This document shows positions 12,386 through 27,000 of a DNA stretch of 64,000 nucleotides, piece by piece. Every line of letters begins with the position of its first letter. The first letter of the stretch is position 1. Where the stretch lies: contig NC_037649.1 of assembly GCF_003254395.2 (NCBI RefSeq), positions 3,815,032-3,879,031 on the forward strand, read 5' to 3'. The translations under genes and the position numbers were made by a program. Source of the DNA: Apis mellifera. Lineage: Eukaryota; Arthropoda; Insecta; Hymenoptera; Apidae. The notes beneath the pieces were generated by a model that did no database searches, had not been told where the DNA came from, and was given only the letters and a program-made list of their open reading frames with translations.

Positions 12386-15300
12386 AGATATTCTATGAAT
12401 ATATTAATGCTCTCTACAATGATCATATATCATATCGAATAATTGTTCGATTAATTGTTGCTTTAATAATTGTTTTTTAACATCATTAAATTTTTTAGTG
12501 CGTAGCAATATTTAAAACTTCTAAAAATTCCTGACAAAAATTTCCAATTCAATTAAATCTAATCAAATGAATTTTAATAAGATTTAAACTTTGACCAACT
12601 TTGACCAAAGAGAGAAAAGAAAAACTAGAAAATAAAGTATTCAAATACTGGCATCTATTAAGATGCAAGACTCTTTCGGCCTAGACAGAAGAGGGTTAGC
12701 ACGAAATGGTATAATTTCAATGCAAACAAGTGTCGAGAGAAATAACCAAATTCCCTTTAATTACTGACAATAGTAGTACAAAACAAGAAACTTCATTTGA
12801 AAAACAAAAAAAAAAAAAAAAGATTTTCAGACTTTCGAACAAGTTATATGCATTAATACATATTTTACGGTTAAAATTACAAGAATAAGTAAACGTAGGA
12901 TTACTATGGATCTACTCTTATTACATAACAAAATTCTACAGATCTACGGAATATTTTTTTTATTAAAGGACACTATTTTGTGGCCACTTTTTTTCTAGAA
13001 CATTTGTTAATTATGATTTGAATTTGAACACTAACTCGATTATTATTATTAATTTTTTTAAATAAATAGAAATTATTTATAAAAATCTGTAATTTTCTAC
13101 AATAAAATTTTCATTAATAAAATTTATTATTATGTAGATATTACTATACATATTGAACAAATTAATTCTGAAATATTTGCAACATTTACAATGTATTATA
13201 TTCCACAATGTAACATTGATTGAAGAAAATGAAAACTAAAAAAAGAATAAATGAAGAAGTGTTTCATTTAAGACTTGTTACGCGACACAGGTCAGAGCAT
13301 AGGTCATGCTCGATAACGTGATGTGAATTATGAATAGTTAGGATTTTAAAGAAGATTGAACGTTGACCCAATACATAACCAGATCATAAAATGAATGAGG
13401 AATAATCAATAATAATATTACAGATAACAATACAATGGAATTAACAAAAATATAAAGACTTAAACATCTGTTAATTACAAACTTTAATTAAGATTATATA
13501 CAAAGAAATATTTAGTTAGATTAATTTTTATTTAATGCGATATATTTAAAAACAAAAATCTACTTTTATGTGACAATTTTTATTTCTAGATTTTTCAATT
13601 TCTTTTCTTTTTCAGATTTTTAGAAAAATAATCCAACTAATTCTACTATTTGATTTAATTTTGTAAATAATGGATGTAAGTAATGAATACAAAAGAAATG
13701 AACAATGAATTCAAAATATTCCAAATAATAATCATAATTTATAAGTCTTTCAATTGTAAATAAAATATTGTCAGTCATAATCATTCAATAATATTTCATT
13801 TATTTAACTCTTTTATCATATATGTTGCATATAATATATATTGTGCTTAGATTTTCCTTAAGACAAATGCACATCTATTTTCATTAGAAAGGGATTTATA
13901 GAGATCTCAAAAATATTGGAATATCTGTAAATGAGAAATTCTTGAAATGATTTCAAACACTATTTTCTTTCATAAAAATTTTCATTACAGCTTTGTTAAC
14001 AAATTATTAAAAAAACAAATTATTAATAAAAAACATTGGTTAATCACAGAATGCGTCGAATATAATAAATATTTTTTTATCGATAAAAAATTCCATTACA
14101 TGGAATTATATCAAAAACAATGAACAAATAAATAAATATAGTATTCAATATTCTTTCTTTGAGATATGTTATTTGGACTTGTTTATGTTCGGTCGGCGAT
14201 ACGTAGCTGTGTCGCTGTTCGACTAAACTACGCGTGATTGGGCAACGTTTTTTCTTACTAATTCGTTAACATAACCGTAATGTTTTTGCAAAGGAAAATG
14301 TTGCTTGAAATTATTTTAGAAGTCTTCTTTGGAATATCCTGTATATATTATAATTATACGTATATATTAGTCTTACAATTTAAACATATTATTTTTCATT
14401 ATTTTAAAACTTTCTTTTTGAAAAATTGTACATATTTATGATTAGGTAATAAATGTCAGACTTGGACTGTGAACAGCAATTTTTTTCTTAAATGATAACA
14501 GAGAAAAGATTAATATACGAAATTCTAAAACAGAATATATGCAATATATATAAATCTAACATACGATTACATCAACAGACACCACGTTCTAATTATATCG
14601 TATGATAACAAAATTGTCGTCCATTCAACACATTATAATTCCACAATATTAATTCCTTCACTTACGATCATATCTCCGAGGTATCATCAGTTTCTAGCAT
14701 GAAATTGAAATACGTGATGTAATATCGAAAGTTATCACACATTTTATTATATTTTAGAAATTCTGAATATTTTTATCTCTTTAAAATTTTATTTTTCATT
14801 AATTCATATATAGAACGTGGAAATTTTAAATGAAATTAAATATTGATCTCATATTTTTAAATTAAATTGTTAAATAAATATTCTAATAATTTCGAATCCA
14901 AATATCTGAATCATATTTGTAATGCAATTCTTATATTTATCGATTGCATTGTTTGAATTTGAAATTAGTTTGTTTTTCGTCATACATGATATCTATAAGA
15001 AAAATGTATAATTTCGTTGAATTGTTGATGTAAAAAATTCATATATAGACCACTGTCATATAACCAACGACCAGTATTAATCGTACTTGTCATTTTACAA
15101 TATATAATTAAGCGTGATCTTTGAGAGTTTAGTTTACAACCTTGCTTTATTGCTGGATCAATGCTTTGTCCTACATCCAAGAACCAATAAAATAAGAATG
15201 TAATAGTATAGACAGCTAACGTTACAAGCTACTGAAGAAGAATATAAACGGACTGGTATTTTATCTTACATCAGAAACTACGACATAAAATAAATTCGAT

Positions 15301-16517
15301 CCCCGTAATACGCTATCTGATGATACATCTCGAATAATAAAGGTTCATCGTCATGAGATATCCTCGATTGGCTATTTATCGATGTAAAAAAATCAAAAAT
15401 ACAAGATTAAGTCACGTGAATCTTTCTTTGAAATATTTTTCACTTGCCATAATTTTTCATGTGGTACATGATTGTTCATTTGATGACATATAGATTGATG
15501 ATGCATCGATTTACTAAATTGATTTAATCAAAGAATATCAAGACTTTGGAATATAACATTTATTAAAATATCTATATTGGAGTTATCTATTCATTAAAAA
15601 TTATTTAAAATGCTTTTCCAGAACAAAGATTGAAAGTAACAATACTTTGAAGGAATAAAATGTTGAAATTAACAATGCTTCTTTCTATGTTTCTAAGAAT
15701 AATTCCATTGATTAGGCGCAATTTGCATTTTATAAGTTATTGGTAATCTCGTCGTGGATATATTGCTTTCTAGCAAACTTAACTCGCGGTAATTAATTTT
15801 CAGTTTGACAATGAGAATGTTCGTGCAACAACCATTGCATAATAAAAATTTTGTAACTTTTTGCGAGAATTCAAGATATTTATTACTAAAATTGAGTTCA
15901 ATTATTTACTAAACATGTAAATTAGATTGAAAGTAATAAAATAAGAATTATTACTGTATTGAGAATATTGATTTATGCCAATATTATTATTATTATAAAG
16001 CAATTGGAAACTAGTTACGAATTCTTATATAAGATAAAAATATTGGAATTTTTAAATCGATTATAGCTTCGAAAGGATCATATTTCGTGTTGAGAAGAGA
16101 AACGTTCTAAGAAACTTAATAAAATAGAATTTCCAAAATTTTCTCGAATTTTAACACGAATCAATTTTTTTTCTTATCCTGAATTAAAGAAATAGCTTTT
16201 CGACAAGTTGTCTGAATTTATCAACTTTACATAAACGATATTAAATAGAATTTATAAAACGATTTATTAATAAAGTTGTAAATAAATTTAAAACATGAAG
16301 ATATTATTTCAACCTAAGTATTATTTAAACTTCATATTTTATTTATCGTGGATTAACCTCGTTTCATCCGAGTGATTTACCATTCTATCAAATATTTATA
16401 ACACATGCTTAAAAAGCACTATACCAAAATACTGTAAAGTGCAACGCGAAATATGAAACGATATTAAAAAATTTATGCAGCATAAATATATGTAATATAT
16501 AATTTTCTCTGTTGCAG
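12386..16517. other. AT-rich intergenic DNA upstream of ANKRD50
   Basis: No gene recognised. There are modest GC-richer patches near 12640-12790, 13270-13400, 14165-14290 (CpG-rich, the best candidate for an upstream promoter on composition alone), 15190-15420 and 15700-15810. The region ends in a good splice acceptor (TTTCTCTGTTGCAG, ending 16517), so part of it is probably a first intron of the ANKRD50 transcript. The frame at 14980-15180 shows nothing protein-like. Confidence 0.4.
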
Positions 16518-17088
16518 GCATAGAATAGCTATGCAGCGATACGAAGCGCGGTGCTCGTCCGCGACGAGGCGATGAGAAGGCTGAATGGAGGCCGAGGAAG
16601 CCTCAGAGCCCCCTGGGGCTCCGACGAATCTTTCCTCAGAGAAGCACAACAAGATGAACCGTAGTCGCACACCGCATTCATTCTTTAACTAAATCATCAA
16701 CTATCCTTTGCAACTTGTACAAAATTGCAATTAAAATATAAACAATTGATATTGTCAACCAACGAAACAATCAAAACTCTCGATTCCACTTTGGAGAAAC
16801 GATTTTGAAGAAACCGCGTTTTTACATACCTACGAACAGATCGATCGATCATCCAATTAGTTTAGAAAATTCAAACAGCAGAGCTCTTCACGAACACACG
16901 GCCTCTGATACATTTCCCATTCAGACGCACAAACCACTTCGGAATTGTGTTTGATATGAACGTAAATCTGAAAGGAAAAAATCTATTAACGCGCGATAAC
17001 CAAGAGTTCTGAGCAACGAAGTGTAATTACGATTAGGATCGTTTGGTTTAACTCTTATTAAATAAGGAAGGAACAATCGTTTGGAAAG
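16518..17088 (+). promoter_or_regulatory. ANKRD50 5' UTR exon with overlapping upstream ORFs
   Basis: A strong acceptor ends at 16517 and the GC-richer exon appears to run without a break into the coding start at 17089. Before that start lie at least three ATG frames: 16531-16575 (14 aa), 16572-16664 (30 aa, its ATG overlapping the previous stop as ATGA) and 16585-16692 (35 aa, starting MEAEEASEPPG). The main start has a better context (A at -3, G at +4). Upstream ORFs of this kind usually lower translation of the main frame, so translational control is likely; this is inference. Confidence 0.5.
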
Positions 17089-20000
17089 ATGGCCGCACCA
17101 GTGATAGAGAAGAAACGATTCTTTTGCCGCGAATGGGCGTTCACCAAATTGTCCCATTGTTTGGAGCAAAGGCCAGCCTCGAAAACCTGCGGTGTCCTGG
17201 TCGTCGGTGGTCCAGGAAGCGGGAAAACTGCGTTCAGTGCCGAATTAGCTTGGCCATCGGCCGGTGCCAATGCCAGACATCAGAGATCTTTGAACAGGAG
17301 ATTATTGGCCAGGCATTTTTGCCAAGCTAGGAGCGAGGCATCCTTGTCGCCAGCACAATTCGTCAGATCCTTAGTTGCTCAGCTTTTGCAACCCGGTTCA
17401 GATGGAATTCATAGGTAAAGTTAATCTCTTTAGATCTAATCTCTTTAGTTTTCCTTTAAATGACAATTTGTTTTGCTAAAGAGTGCTGAAAGTAAAGCTG
17501 TGGACAAATACATTACTTCCTTTAATTAAAAATAACTCGATTTTCTTTCCATGTGTGAAAAATGTAATATTATTTGTAGGCAGAGACATATCATGTAACA
17601 CGATGCAGAGTTTAACTTTAACAGAAACCTAACGTAGCAATACATTTTGCTTTCGGAAAATTTTTCGCAATTACTTTAGTTTCCGCTGGTGAAATTAATG
17701 AAACGAGAGTATGAGACTTTGGAGCAGTACTGTATGCCATTTTATAAGCAATTTTGAAAATAAAATAACTTATGGAGAGGTTGAAATTTTAACTTCTACT
17801 GAACTTTCTGCATTATTTATTGTGCATGGCTCTCCATGGCTATTTGGACGATACAAACAATATTGAACAGCATTATTTTTCAAAACCAGTTTTTACCTCT
17901 TGGCTCAAGTTTCCTCATTCGTTGAATTTTATTTTATTATGTTTTGTTAATCCTACTTCATTCTTTATTACTTGTATTATTCTGAATATTATCTATGATT
18001 ATCCTTTGTTTGTATAAGTAACAGTACTGAACCTACTTTATTACAAGTATTTATATAATATATCCTATACTGTAATATTACATGCAATTGCTGAATATTA
18101 TTACATTGGACTCTTTAATAGCTACTTAAGTTTACTAATATAATCGTAAAAATTAAATAATAATATTCATACATATATTTCACGCACGCAAAGTTAATTT
18201 TCTTCAAATATTCCTTAGGGTGTCTTCGAGCTCTCCAATACCAGGAAGCACAACGACCACCAATGCCACAACAGTACCATTAACATCGAGGGAAATGGTG
18301 GCAGAAGCGTACGCGGAAAAGCTTAGAACCGATCCAGAAATACAGGCCGCCTTGCAACCAGATATTCTTGACAGAGATCCCGACGACGCTTTAAAGAAGG
18401 CACTACTGTTTCCTCTTCTCGAGTTGGAACCACCAAAAAATTGTCTGTTTCTGTTAGTTGATTCCATAGACGAGGGTCAAACTTTGGATCTCCCACAAAC
18501 TGGTACCAGAGATTCAAGAAGGGAAAATGATAACGTTAGTAGAACGATTGCTGAATTGTTGGCTAATCATCATCACCTGTTCCCCCAATGGTTATTGTTG
18601 GTTTGTACCGCTCGGCGTCAGAGCAAACCGATCTCGAGGATGTTCAGCGGCTTCCGGAAAATCCCTTTGGATGATTTAAGGAAGTCCTTAGTGGTCAGAG
18701 ACATTCAGCAATATATTCTCGCTCGGTTGGATCAAGAAGATGCGCTCAGGTGTGTTCTTAATATTAGATACATTATACTTTTCATAGTGTTTATATGAAA
18801 ACGTTGACTTTTTTTTCTGATTAATAAATTTAATCTTTTATCGTTTATATAGGATGAGGAAGCATTTAAAATAATATTATTTGTTCACTTTTGTTAATAA
18901 GTGTTAATAATATTAATCAAACTTGCTTGATTTCAAGGAGAATGCACAATTTAATATTAATTGATTATTTTGTAGGCATAGAAAGTATATCAAGATTATT
19001 TTTTTTAAATAAAATCATATATTTTTTACTTACATTGCAACAGAGCCTTTATATTCTGATAAAAATTTATTGTCTGGAAGTAATTCATTTTCAATTATCA
19101 AGTAAAGGTAAACTGTTGGATTTGTATTAAAATGTTTGCTTCAGATCATCCTGTATAATTGATATTTACAGAAAAAGAAGATGTACTTTAAAAAATGTAT
19201 GGCTTCACTGATTTTAATTTTTACATAATCTAGCAGTGGAGAGACATTAAAAACATATTATCCAGTATTGAAATATGTTGTTAAAAATCATTCTATTTCT
19301 CTTTATACATATATTTAATTTTCAAATAATACAAAAATTTTATATTAATATACTCATGAGACATTGTTGAAAAATTTGTTCTAGAGATTAAAATAAATTT
19401 GATACATAAATTTTTTATTAACTTATAATCAAAAATAAAGTGAGATAATCGTTATATCATTTTTGTGAAAAATATTTTTGAGTATAATTTGAAAAATAAA
19501 GCCAGTTGTAAAAAAAAAAATATTCAAAATAATAACAATTCTTAATAACCTATTTCAATATCATTGATATCTTTGAAGACATCTTTTCGATCAAAAAAAA
19601 AAAAATAAGATATATTTTTTTTTATAAAATAATTAATAATAGCGATAAAAACGACTGAATTTTCATTCACCCAGGCAGCACATCTCGCGCGACACAGCCG
19701 AGATGCTAAACCAGCTGCACATCAAGAGCAACGGCTGTTTCCTGTACCTAGAGAAAGTTCTCGACGGCGTGGCCGAGAACTTTATCGTGTTACGCGAAGT
19801 TCGCGAGATACCAGGCACCCTGAATGGTCTCTACCTATGGCTGTGTCAAAGACTCTTCAGTAGAAAGCAATTTGCCAAAGTTCAACCTTTGCTAAACGTG
19901 ATACTGGCCGCGAAACTACCAATCACACAAGAGATACTCTACAAATGCGTAAAAACGGCATGCACGAGTATCACCATAGAAGACTTCAACCGGCGTTTGC

Positions 20001-23000
20001 ACCTTTTACGCAGAGTCATCTCTGTCTCCCGTGCAGGGGCGTTGATGCTATTCCATCATAGTTTCGCAGAATGGTTGCTGGACGTAAAACATTGCACGCA
20101 GAAATATTTATGTTCCGCTATCGAGGGTCACGCAATGCTGGCCGCTTATTATACTCTTCGTGGTCCGGAATTAAACGCCGACGAGATCTGCGTGTTAGGA
20201 CAACATCTGCAACGAGCCATAACAAGTATAGCTACTACAAATTGTAACCTGGATGTGCACACGCTTCAAGTGGTTTGGATGGTAGGCAGTGGAGCGCCTA
20301 TAGAAGACTGTTACCTGGATAGTTCTGAATGCATTCTCTGGCCCAGGCAAGAAGTGAAATTGTTGAAGTTGTTGATCGATGCCGGAGCCAAACCATCCGA
20401 GAAAATTGTCGAAGACGATGCCAATAAAGATGCTGTCTCTTCTAGTCAAGTAATTAATAATAATCTTTAGTAGTTTGCATTTTCAGGAATAATCCATTAC
20501 ATAGATAACCTGTAGATCATCCAAAAAAAGAAAAATTGTTAAATTTCTCTGGAACAAGTTTTTATTTCTATTGAAAAAGTTTAAAACATTTCACTTAACG
20601 ATCATCTTTATATATTAAATTAAAGGTTCTAATAATTACAATAAAAGTTGGATAACTATATAAAATAATTTATGGCATATATCTGGTAAATTCAACTGTG
20701 AAGATTCGTCACTGTAACGAATCTCTTACCAACAGAATTGCCAGCAATGTTGCCGGAAGGGACTCTACGTGTCTAGTGTTTGACATCAAATTCTACGTTA
20801 AAAATAGAGTAACTAAAGGAGGACAGTACATTGTTTTCTTTATTGTTAAAAATGAATTCTCCTTTGGCGAATTTCTGCATGACAATGACGTCATATTAGT
20901 ACAGAGATGCATTACGTGATAGATATAAGGGAAATTGTTTCTTTACAGTTTCTTCACGTTGCTACTTTGTGATGTCACTGGTAGCTATTTTGTTTAGATA
21001 TTTGATAACTCTGCCATATGAAAGCATTCTCTGCTATATGGAAGCATATGAATGTCACATTGCTTTTCTACTTCTCTATTCTCTACTATCGACCATTTTG
21101 TTCCATATGCTAGCAACTCTGTTCAATATTCATCATTCTGAGGATTCCTCTTAACATCTATAATAAAACTCATATATTTATTTTAATTTTTGAATTAAAA
21201 TAAAAAATCTCTTTCTGTTTCGTTCATTGTCTTTGTTTATGTTTATCTTTTTCAATGAAATAAAGATAATTCCGAGTTGATCGTTAAAATTAAATTTATA
21301 TTTCAATACATACTTTATAAATGTCTTTTTTAATCGATTTTAGTCAATTAATTATCCAATTTTTATTTCAAATTTTTTCAAAATCTAGAATAATAAAAAA
21401 TTAGGAAATAGAAAAAAAGATCTAGATTATTTGTACCATATTTGAAAGAAATATGAAATTATTAAAGAGAATTAAATTATGATTCTTCAAAGTGAATTTT
21501 TTTTCTTTTTTCAAATGCAATTCCTTTATAGAAATGGAATTTATATAAGAGATAAAATGATCTTTGTCACAGGTCTCGCAAGATGTAAGCCCTATGGATG
21601 AATCTCCCAGCGAACCATTAACGGAACTACTCGGCGAAAGCGGAGACATCAATCAAGCTGATTCTTGCGGACGAACAGTACTGCACACGCTTGCTGCAGA
21701 TGGTAATGCATCTCTGCTGGAGCTGGCTCTAGCGACGTGTCCACAGGTAAGAATCCCCATTTTTAAAGCGCAACATCATCATTCGTACCAACTTATCATT
21801 GGAAACATTTTTAAAAGCATCGATCAACGTTCACCATACATATTTCTATATATAAATATGTAAAAAATCCCAAAATTTGAAAAAAATAAATTTTCGCCAT
21901 TTTTAAAACATAATATAAAGGCTGTTTTATAACATAAATTTTGCAAAGTTATTTATTAATATATATGCAGCAATATGAATCAGTTTCTATCATATTTGCA
22001 TTGAATCAATACAAATTCTTATAATTCCCAATGAAAGGGATAAAACAATGATGAAAAGAAGTTCAATTCATAAAAGATTTAAATATATACAAGATATATT
22101 TTATAAAAATATAGAACGTATTAGAGAGATTAAAACAAAATTAGTGTATAAAAATGTTAGTTGAAAATAATTTATTTAGTAATTTAAGTTTTTATTCGAT
22201 AAAACAAGATGAAAATAAAATTAAGATATCTTCTATTTCGATTCATCAAATGGAAATTTGAATTGTTTAACTAAATAAATATATCTCAACTAATAAATTT
22301 CTATATATCAATATTTTTATTTGTTCTGATTTTTAGAATCGATCTTTCAAAGTTTTAACACTATTTATAAATGAAATTAAATTTAATGCATTATAAAATA
22401 TTAATCAAAACATTATCTCTTTCCTATTATCGTAAATATAATATCTGTTAAAAGTTTGCAGCTGCAATACATTATTCAAAAGGAATTTTTTAAAATAAGT
22501 GCTTATATATAGTATAGTTTAGAAAATACAATGTTAAATTTTTAATAAAAAGAATTTTTTTTAAATATAATTTAAACCGAAACATATAATTTATTTAAAA
22601 AGTTTTGACAGCTATTCTATATGAAGTAGATATTCATATAAATTGAATTTCTTTATATCACACATATATTTTAGAATTTTTAATTCTAATTTCGTAGGCA
22701 AAATTGGAAGCTACTGATCGTCACGGTCAAACACCTTTAAATCTTGCTGCCAGGCATGGTTATGCGGATGTGGTGCGAGTTTTGTTGGCTGCTGGGGCTT
22801 GTGCGGATCATGCTGACTGCGATGGATGGACAGCTCTCAGGGCTGCTGCCTGGGGTGGACATACTCAGGTAATCATTAAAAGATAAATAAATAATCATTA
22901 AATAATCAATGAAAGATAACAGTAAGAAAAAACATTACATTATCATCTATCCTCGAGGATCATCATCTTTCTTTCTATTGTTAAAATAAAATCGTTAAAA

Positions 23001-24035
23001 TATTGTATTATATACATATGAATATTTAATTGGAGGGGATTGCAAATATTGAAATGTAATAAGAAGTGAAAGGAATATAAATAGTAAAATAAAAATATAG
23101 GTAGTCGAAATGCTGTTGGAGCACGGAGCAATGGTGGATTGCGCCGATTGGGATCAACGAACCGCGCTCAGAGCAGCCGCTTGGGGTGGCCACGAGGACA
23201 TCGTTAAAGCGCTTCTACAGCATGGCGCCGACGTGAACAGAACGGATGACGAGGGTAGAACCGCCTTAATTGCCGCTGCTTACATGGGTCACAGCGAGAT
23301 CGTCGAACATCTTCTAGACTTCGGCGCGGAGATCGATCATGCCGATAATGATGGAAGGACTGCACTCAGCGTCGCTGCCCTCTGTGTCCCTTCCAATCAT
23401 GGCTATGCAAAAGTTAGTTATGTTCCCCTCGTATTCGTGAATATTTATCGCGCGAGAAAAACGCATAATGGGACAAGTGAGGATGAGATATTTGCAAGAT
23501 TTATTGCTGTACAAATATTATTTTTTGTCATACATAGTTCTAACGATGAAACTTAAATTTATTTAATATCATTCCATTATCGTGTCATACTACTTTTTAT
23601 TATCACATATCATGATCTATATACATCTAAAACACATAAGAAAATTGAAAATATACGAGAAATAATTAAATCTATAAATAAGAAAGACAGACTCAAAAAA
23701 GTCTATACTTGTATAGAGAAAAAAGAAAATAAAAAGAAATATATGTAATTGCATGCTAATGCTGAAATTAAAAAAATGACAATAAATATTTTTTAGAAAT
23801 TTTTGAAATAAAAAAAATAATCTTTTTTCTTTATTTTAAACTTTCTAAATGAGAAAGTTTCTTAAATGAGCTCGAAGAGTTCTTCCCTTTCTAGGATTAA
23901 TAAATTAATTGATTTTATGCAAATTGTAACAGACATTATAAATCCTTAATCATCTTAATATAAACATTGTTTGATTGAATACCGTGAAAGATTAAAATAA
24001 AATATAAGTATAATATAATATAAGAATAAATATTG

Positions 24036-24082
<47 letters not shown>

Positions 24083-27000
24083 TAAAATGATTAAATCATT
24101 TAAGAAATATGTAAAAGTTTTTAATTTCATTGAAATACGAAAAATTATTTACTTGCAAAATCTCTTATAATTGTCTTTATTAAACGAATATAATCTTCTG
24201 TCACAGGTAGTTACGATTCTATTGGAAAGAGGAGCTGCAGTCGATCATCAAGATAAGGATGGTATGACACCATTATTAGTGGCTGCATTCGAAGGACATA
24301 GAGACGTTTGTGAATTATTGTTGGAATACGAGGCAGATGTAGATCATTGCGATGCTACGGGTCGCACACCTTTGTGGGCAGCTGCTAGCATGGGCCATGG
24401 ATCAGTGGTTGCTCTTCTTTTATTCTGGGGATGTTATGTTGATAGCATCGATAATGAGGGCAGAACAGTTTTGAGTGTGGCTGCTGCTCAAGGTGGCACA
24501 GATGTAGTAAAACAATTATTAGATCGAGGTATTCTTTTCCAGATTTTCTATCCTTTTCTTTCTTGTTCTTTTTATCTTCTTTCTTCTTCTTTTCTTTTTA
24601 TCTTCTTTTTTTTTTTTTTTCCTTTTCCAATTAATTTCATTATTAGATTACAAACAAAGTGATTAAAATTTTTGATATTTTAGGCTTAGACGAACAACAT
24701 AGAGACAATTCAGGTTGGACACCCTTACATTATGCAGCATTTGAAGGTCACATTGATGTTTGCGAAGCACTACTAGAAGCAGGAGCCAAAATTGATGAAA
24801 CTGACAATGATGGAAAAGGTGCACTAATGTTGGCTGCACAAGAAGGACATGCTGCATTAGTTGAAAGATTGTTAGAACAGCATGGAGCGCCAATCGATCA
24901 ACATGCTCATGATGGAAAAACTGCTCTCAGGTAATTTAATAATGATATTCTAATATGTATTTTGTATAAATTTTATTTTCTAACATTATATATATTTTCT
25001 AACATTATATCTTCAATAATCAAAAACTATTATAGACTTGCAGCTTTGGAAGGTCATTACGATACTGTCAGGGTACTATTAGCTCATAATGCAGATGTGA
25101 ATGCAAAAGATGCTGATGGGAGAAGCACTCTTTATATTCTTGCTCTAGAGAACAGATTGGCAATGGCACGATTTTTGTTGGAGCATGCTCGAGCAGATGT
25201 AGAAAGCAGGGATTCAGAAGTAAATGAAAAATTTTTATAATAATTTTTATAATAATTTAAATCTTATAAAAATCGTAGAAAAATTTACAATCTTTTTCAA
25301 AATAGACTTATTTTCTAAAAATATACCATTGAAAATTTTTATTTTTATAAGTTGATTTTTGTATTGTTTTTGATATTTTTTTATTTTCTTTCATATAATT
25401 TTGTGCACAATATTACATTAACATATAGTATTGTTAATTCAAAAATTTTTAACATTTTATTTCTATTGTTTATTTGAAAAAATTAAGTTGAAAAAAATTT
25501 ACAAATTTTTATGCAATTTAATATTACTTCTAGAAATGAACTAATCAGAAGTATTCCAACATTCAATCATATCATATTTTAATTTATATAGAATCATAAC
25601 AAAAGTTTTATTTAGAATATAAAAATTAAAATATGAATATTTTATTAGAATATGAAATTATAATTATAAATTTAATATAATATTACAGGGACGAACTCCT
25701 CTGCATGTAAGTGCTTGGCAGGGACATGTCGAAATGGTAGCTTTGTTATTAACAGAAGGTGGTGCTAGTGTAAATGCTTGTGACAATGAGAATAGAACTC
25801 CTTTACATTCTGCAGCCTGGCAAGGTCATGCAGCCATTGTCAGATTGCTCCTTGAACATGGAGCAACTCCTGATCATACTTGTAATCAAGGAGCAACAGC
25901 TTTAGGTAATAATAATAATCAAATTTCATCTGTAAAATAATAATGAAACTAGTATAAAATAATTATTAAAAATCAATATTAATTAGGTATCGCCGCACAA
26001 GAGGGTCATGAACACTGTGTACGAGCACTCTTAAATCACGGTGCTGATCCCAGCCATTCTGATCATTGTGGTCGAAATGCTATCAAAGTAGCTGCCAAAA
26101 GCGGCCACGATACAGTAGTAAGACTGCTCGAGGAATATTCGGCTAATCAACGAAGTCTAAGGCCTGGCATCAATGGAGGTTTATTTATTTATTATAATTT
26201 TTAATTCATTTTTTAATCTGAAATTACATTATTGTAATATATTGTTTATTATAATGCAGGTGGAAGTAGTAGTGCTACTTCAGTAACATCAAATTCGACA
26301 GCAGAAACAAAACCATCGTCCGCAATTTTGAATCCTCTTTCAACTCAATACAGTCCGGCAGAATCGCCGGATTCGACAAAAAGAAGAAGTTGCGTGTCTC
26401 TGGGAAATAATTCCAGCAACAGCAAATCTAGTAGCAACCTAACTGGTAGCACAAAAAGCGATCAGGGGAAATTTAACCAGAACTCGATGGTGAATCAGGT
26501 AATAAAAGTAGGTAACAACGTTGTTGCTTTTTTTATTAACTCTCTTGTGTAATTTAAGGAGTCAATTCAAATTCTCCGATACCACTTCCAATCGATTCTC
26601 ATCATCTCTTTCTGACTGCATGTTTTGTTCATTCCGTTTTTATGCACTCGTGTACAGATCGTTTTTTTTTTTTTTTAACTAGATCACTCTTCGTACGAAG
26701 ATTTTGTTTAACTATTACCTTAAACAATCTTATTTTATATTTAAAACATTCGATTGATTTTTATTTAAAAAGTTAAAGACCAACTCGATCTATACACGCT
26801 ACGAATTTGATTTTTATGGGAACCCCGCATCATCTGACTGCTATAATTTTAGACACCATTATCTTTCACGCAACAACTGCAACAATGCTCGAGGGGAGCC
26901 AAGAGTCGTCCACTCAGCAAACTTTTATCACCTCTGAAAAGTGAACCGCAAAGTCCTATCTACGCTTCACCACCTCATTCGCCGTTAAGTGACAGCCTGA

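Noticed and set aside
15180..15310. Possible tRNA T-arm (TTCGATCCCC near 15294)
   Set aside because: No matching acceptor stem, D-arm or anticodon arm could be folded around it.
18220..18798. Separate 192-codon plus ORF starting GTG
   Set aside because: It is exon 2 of ANKRD50: the acceptor at 18218 and the phase from exon 1 join exactly, and it carries the Walker B motif. The tail beyond 18749 is intron.
23936..24130. 64-codon minus frame in ANKRD50 intron 6
   Set aside because: Translation of a (TA)n microsatellite and flanking A/T text.
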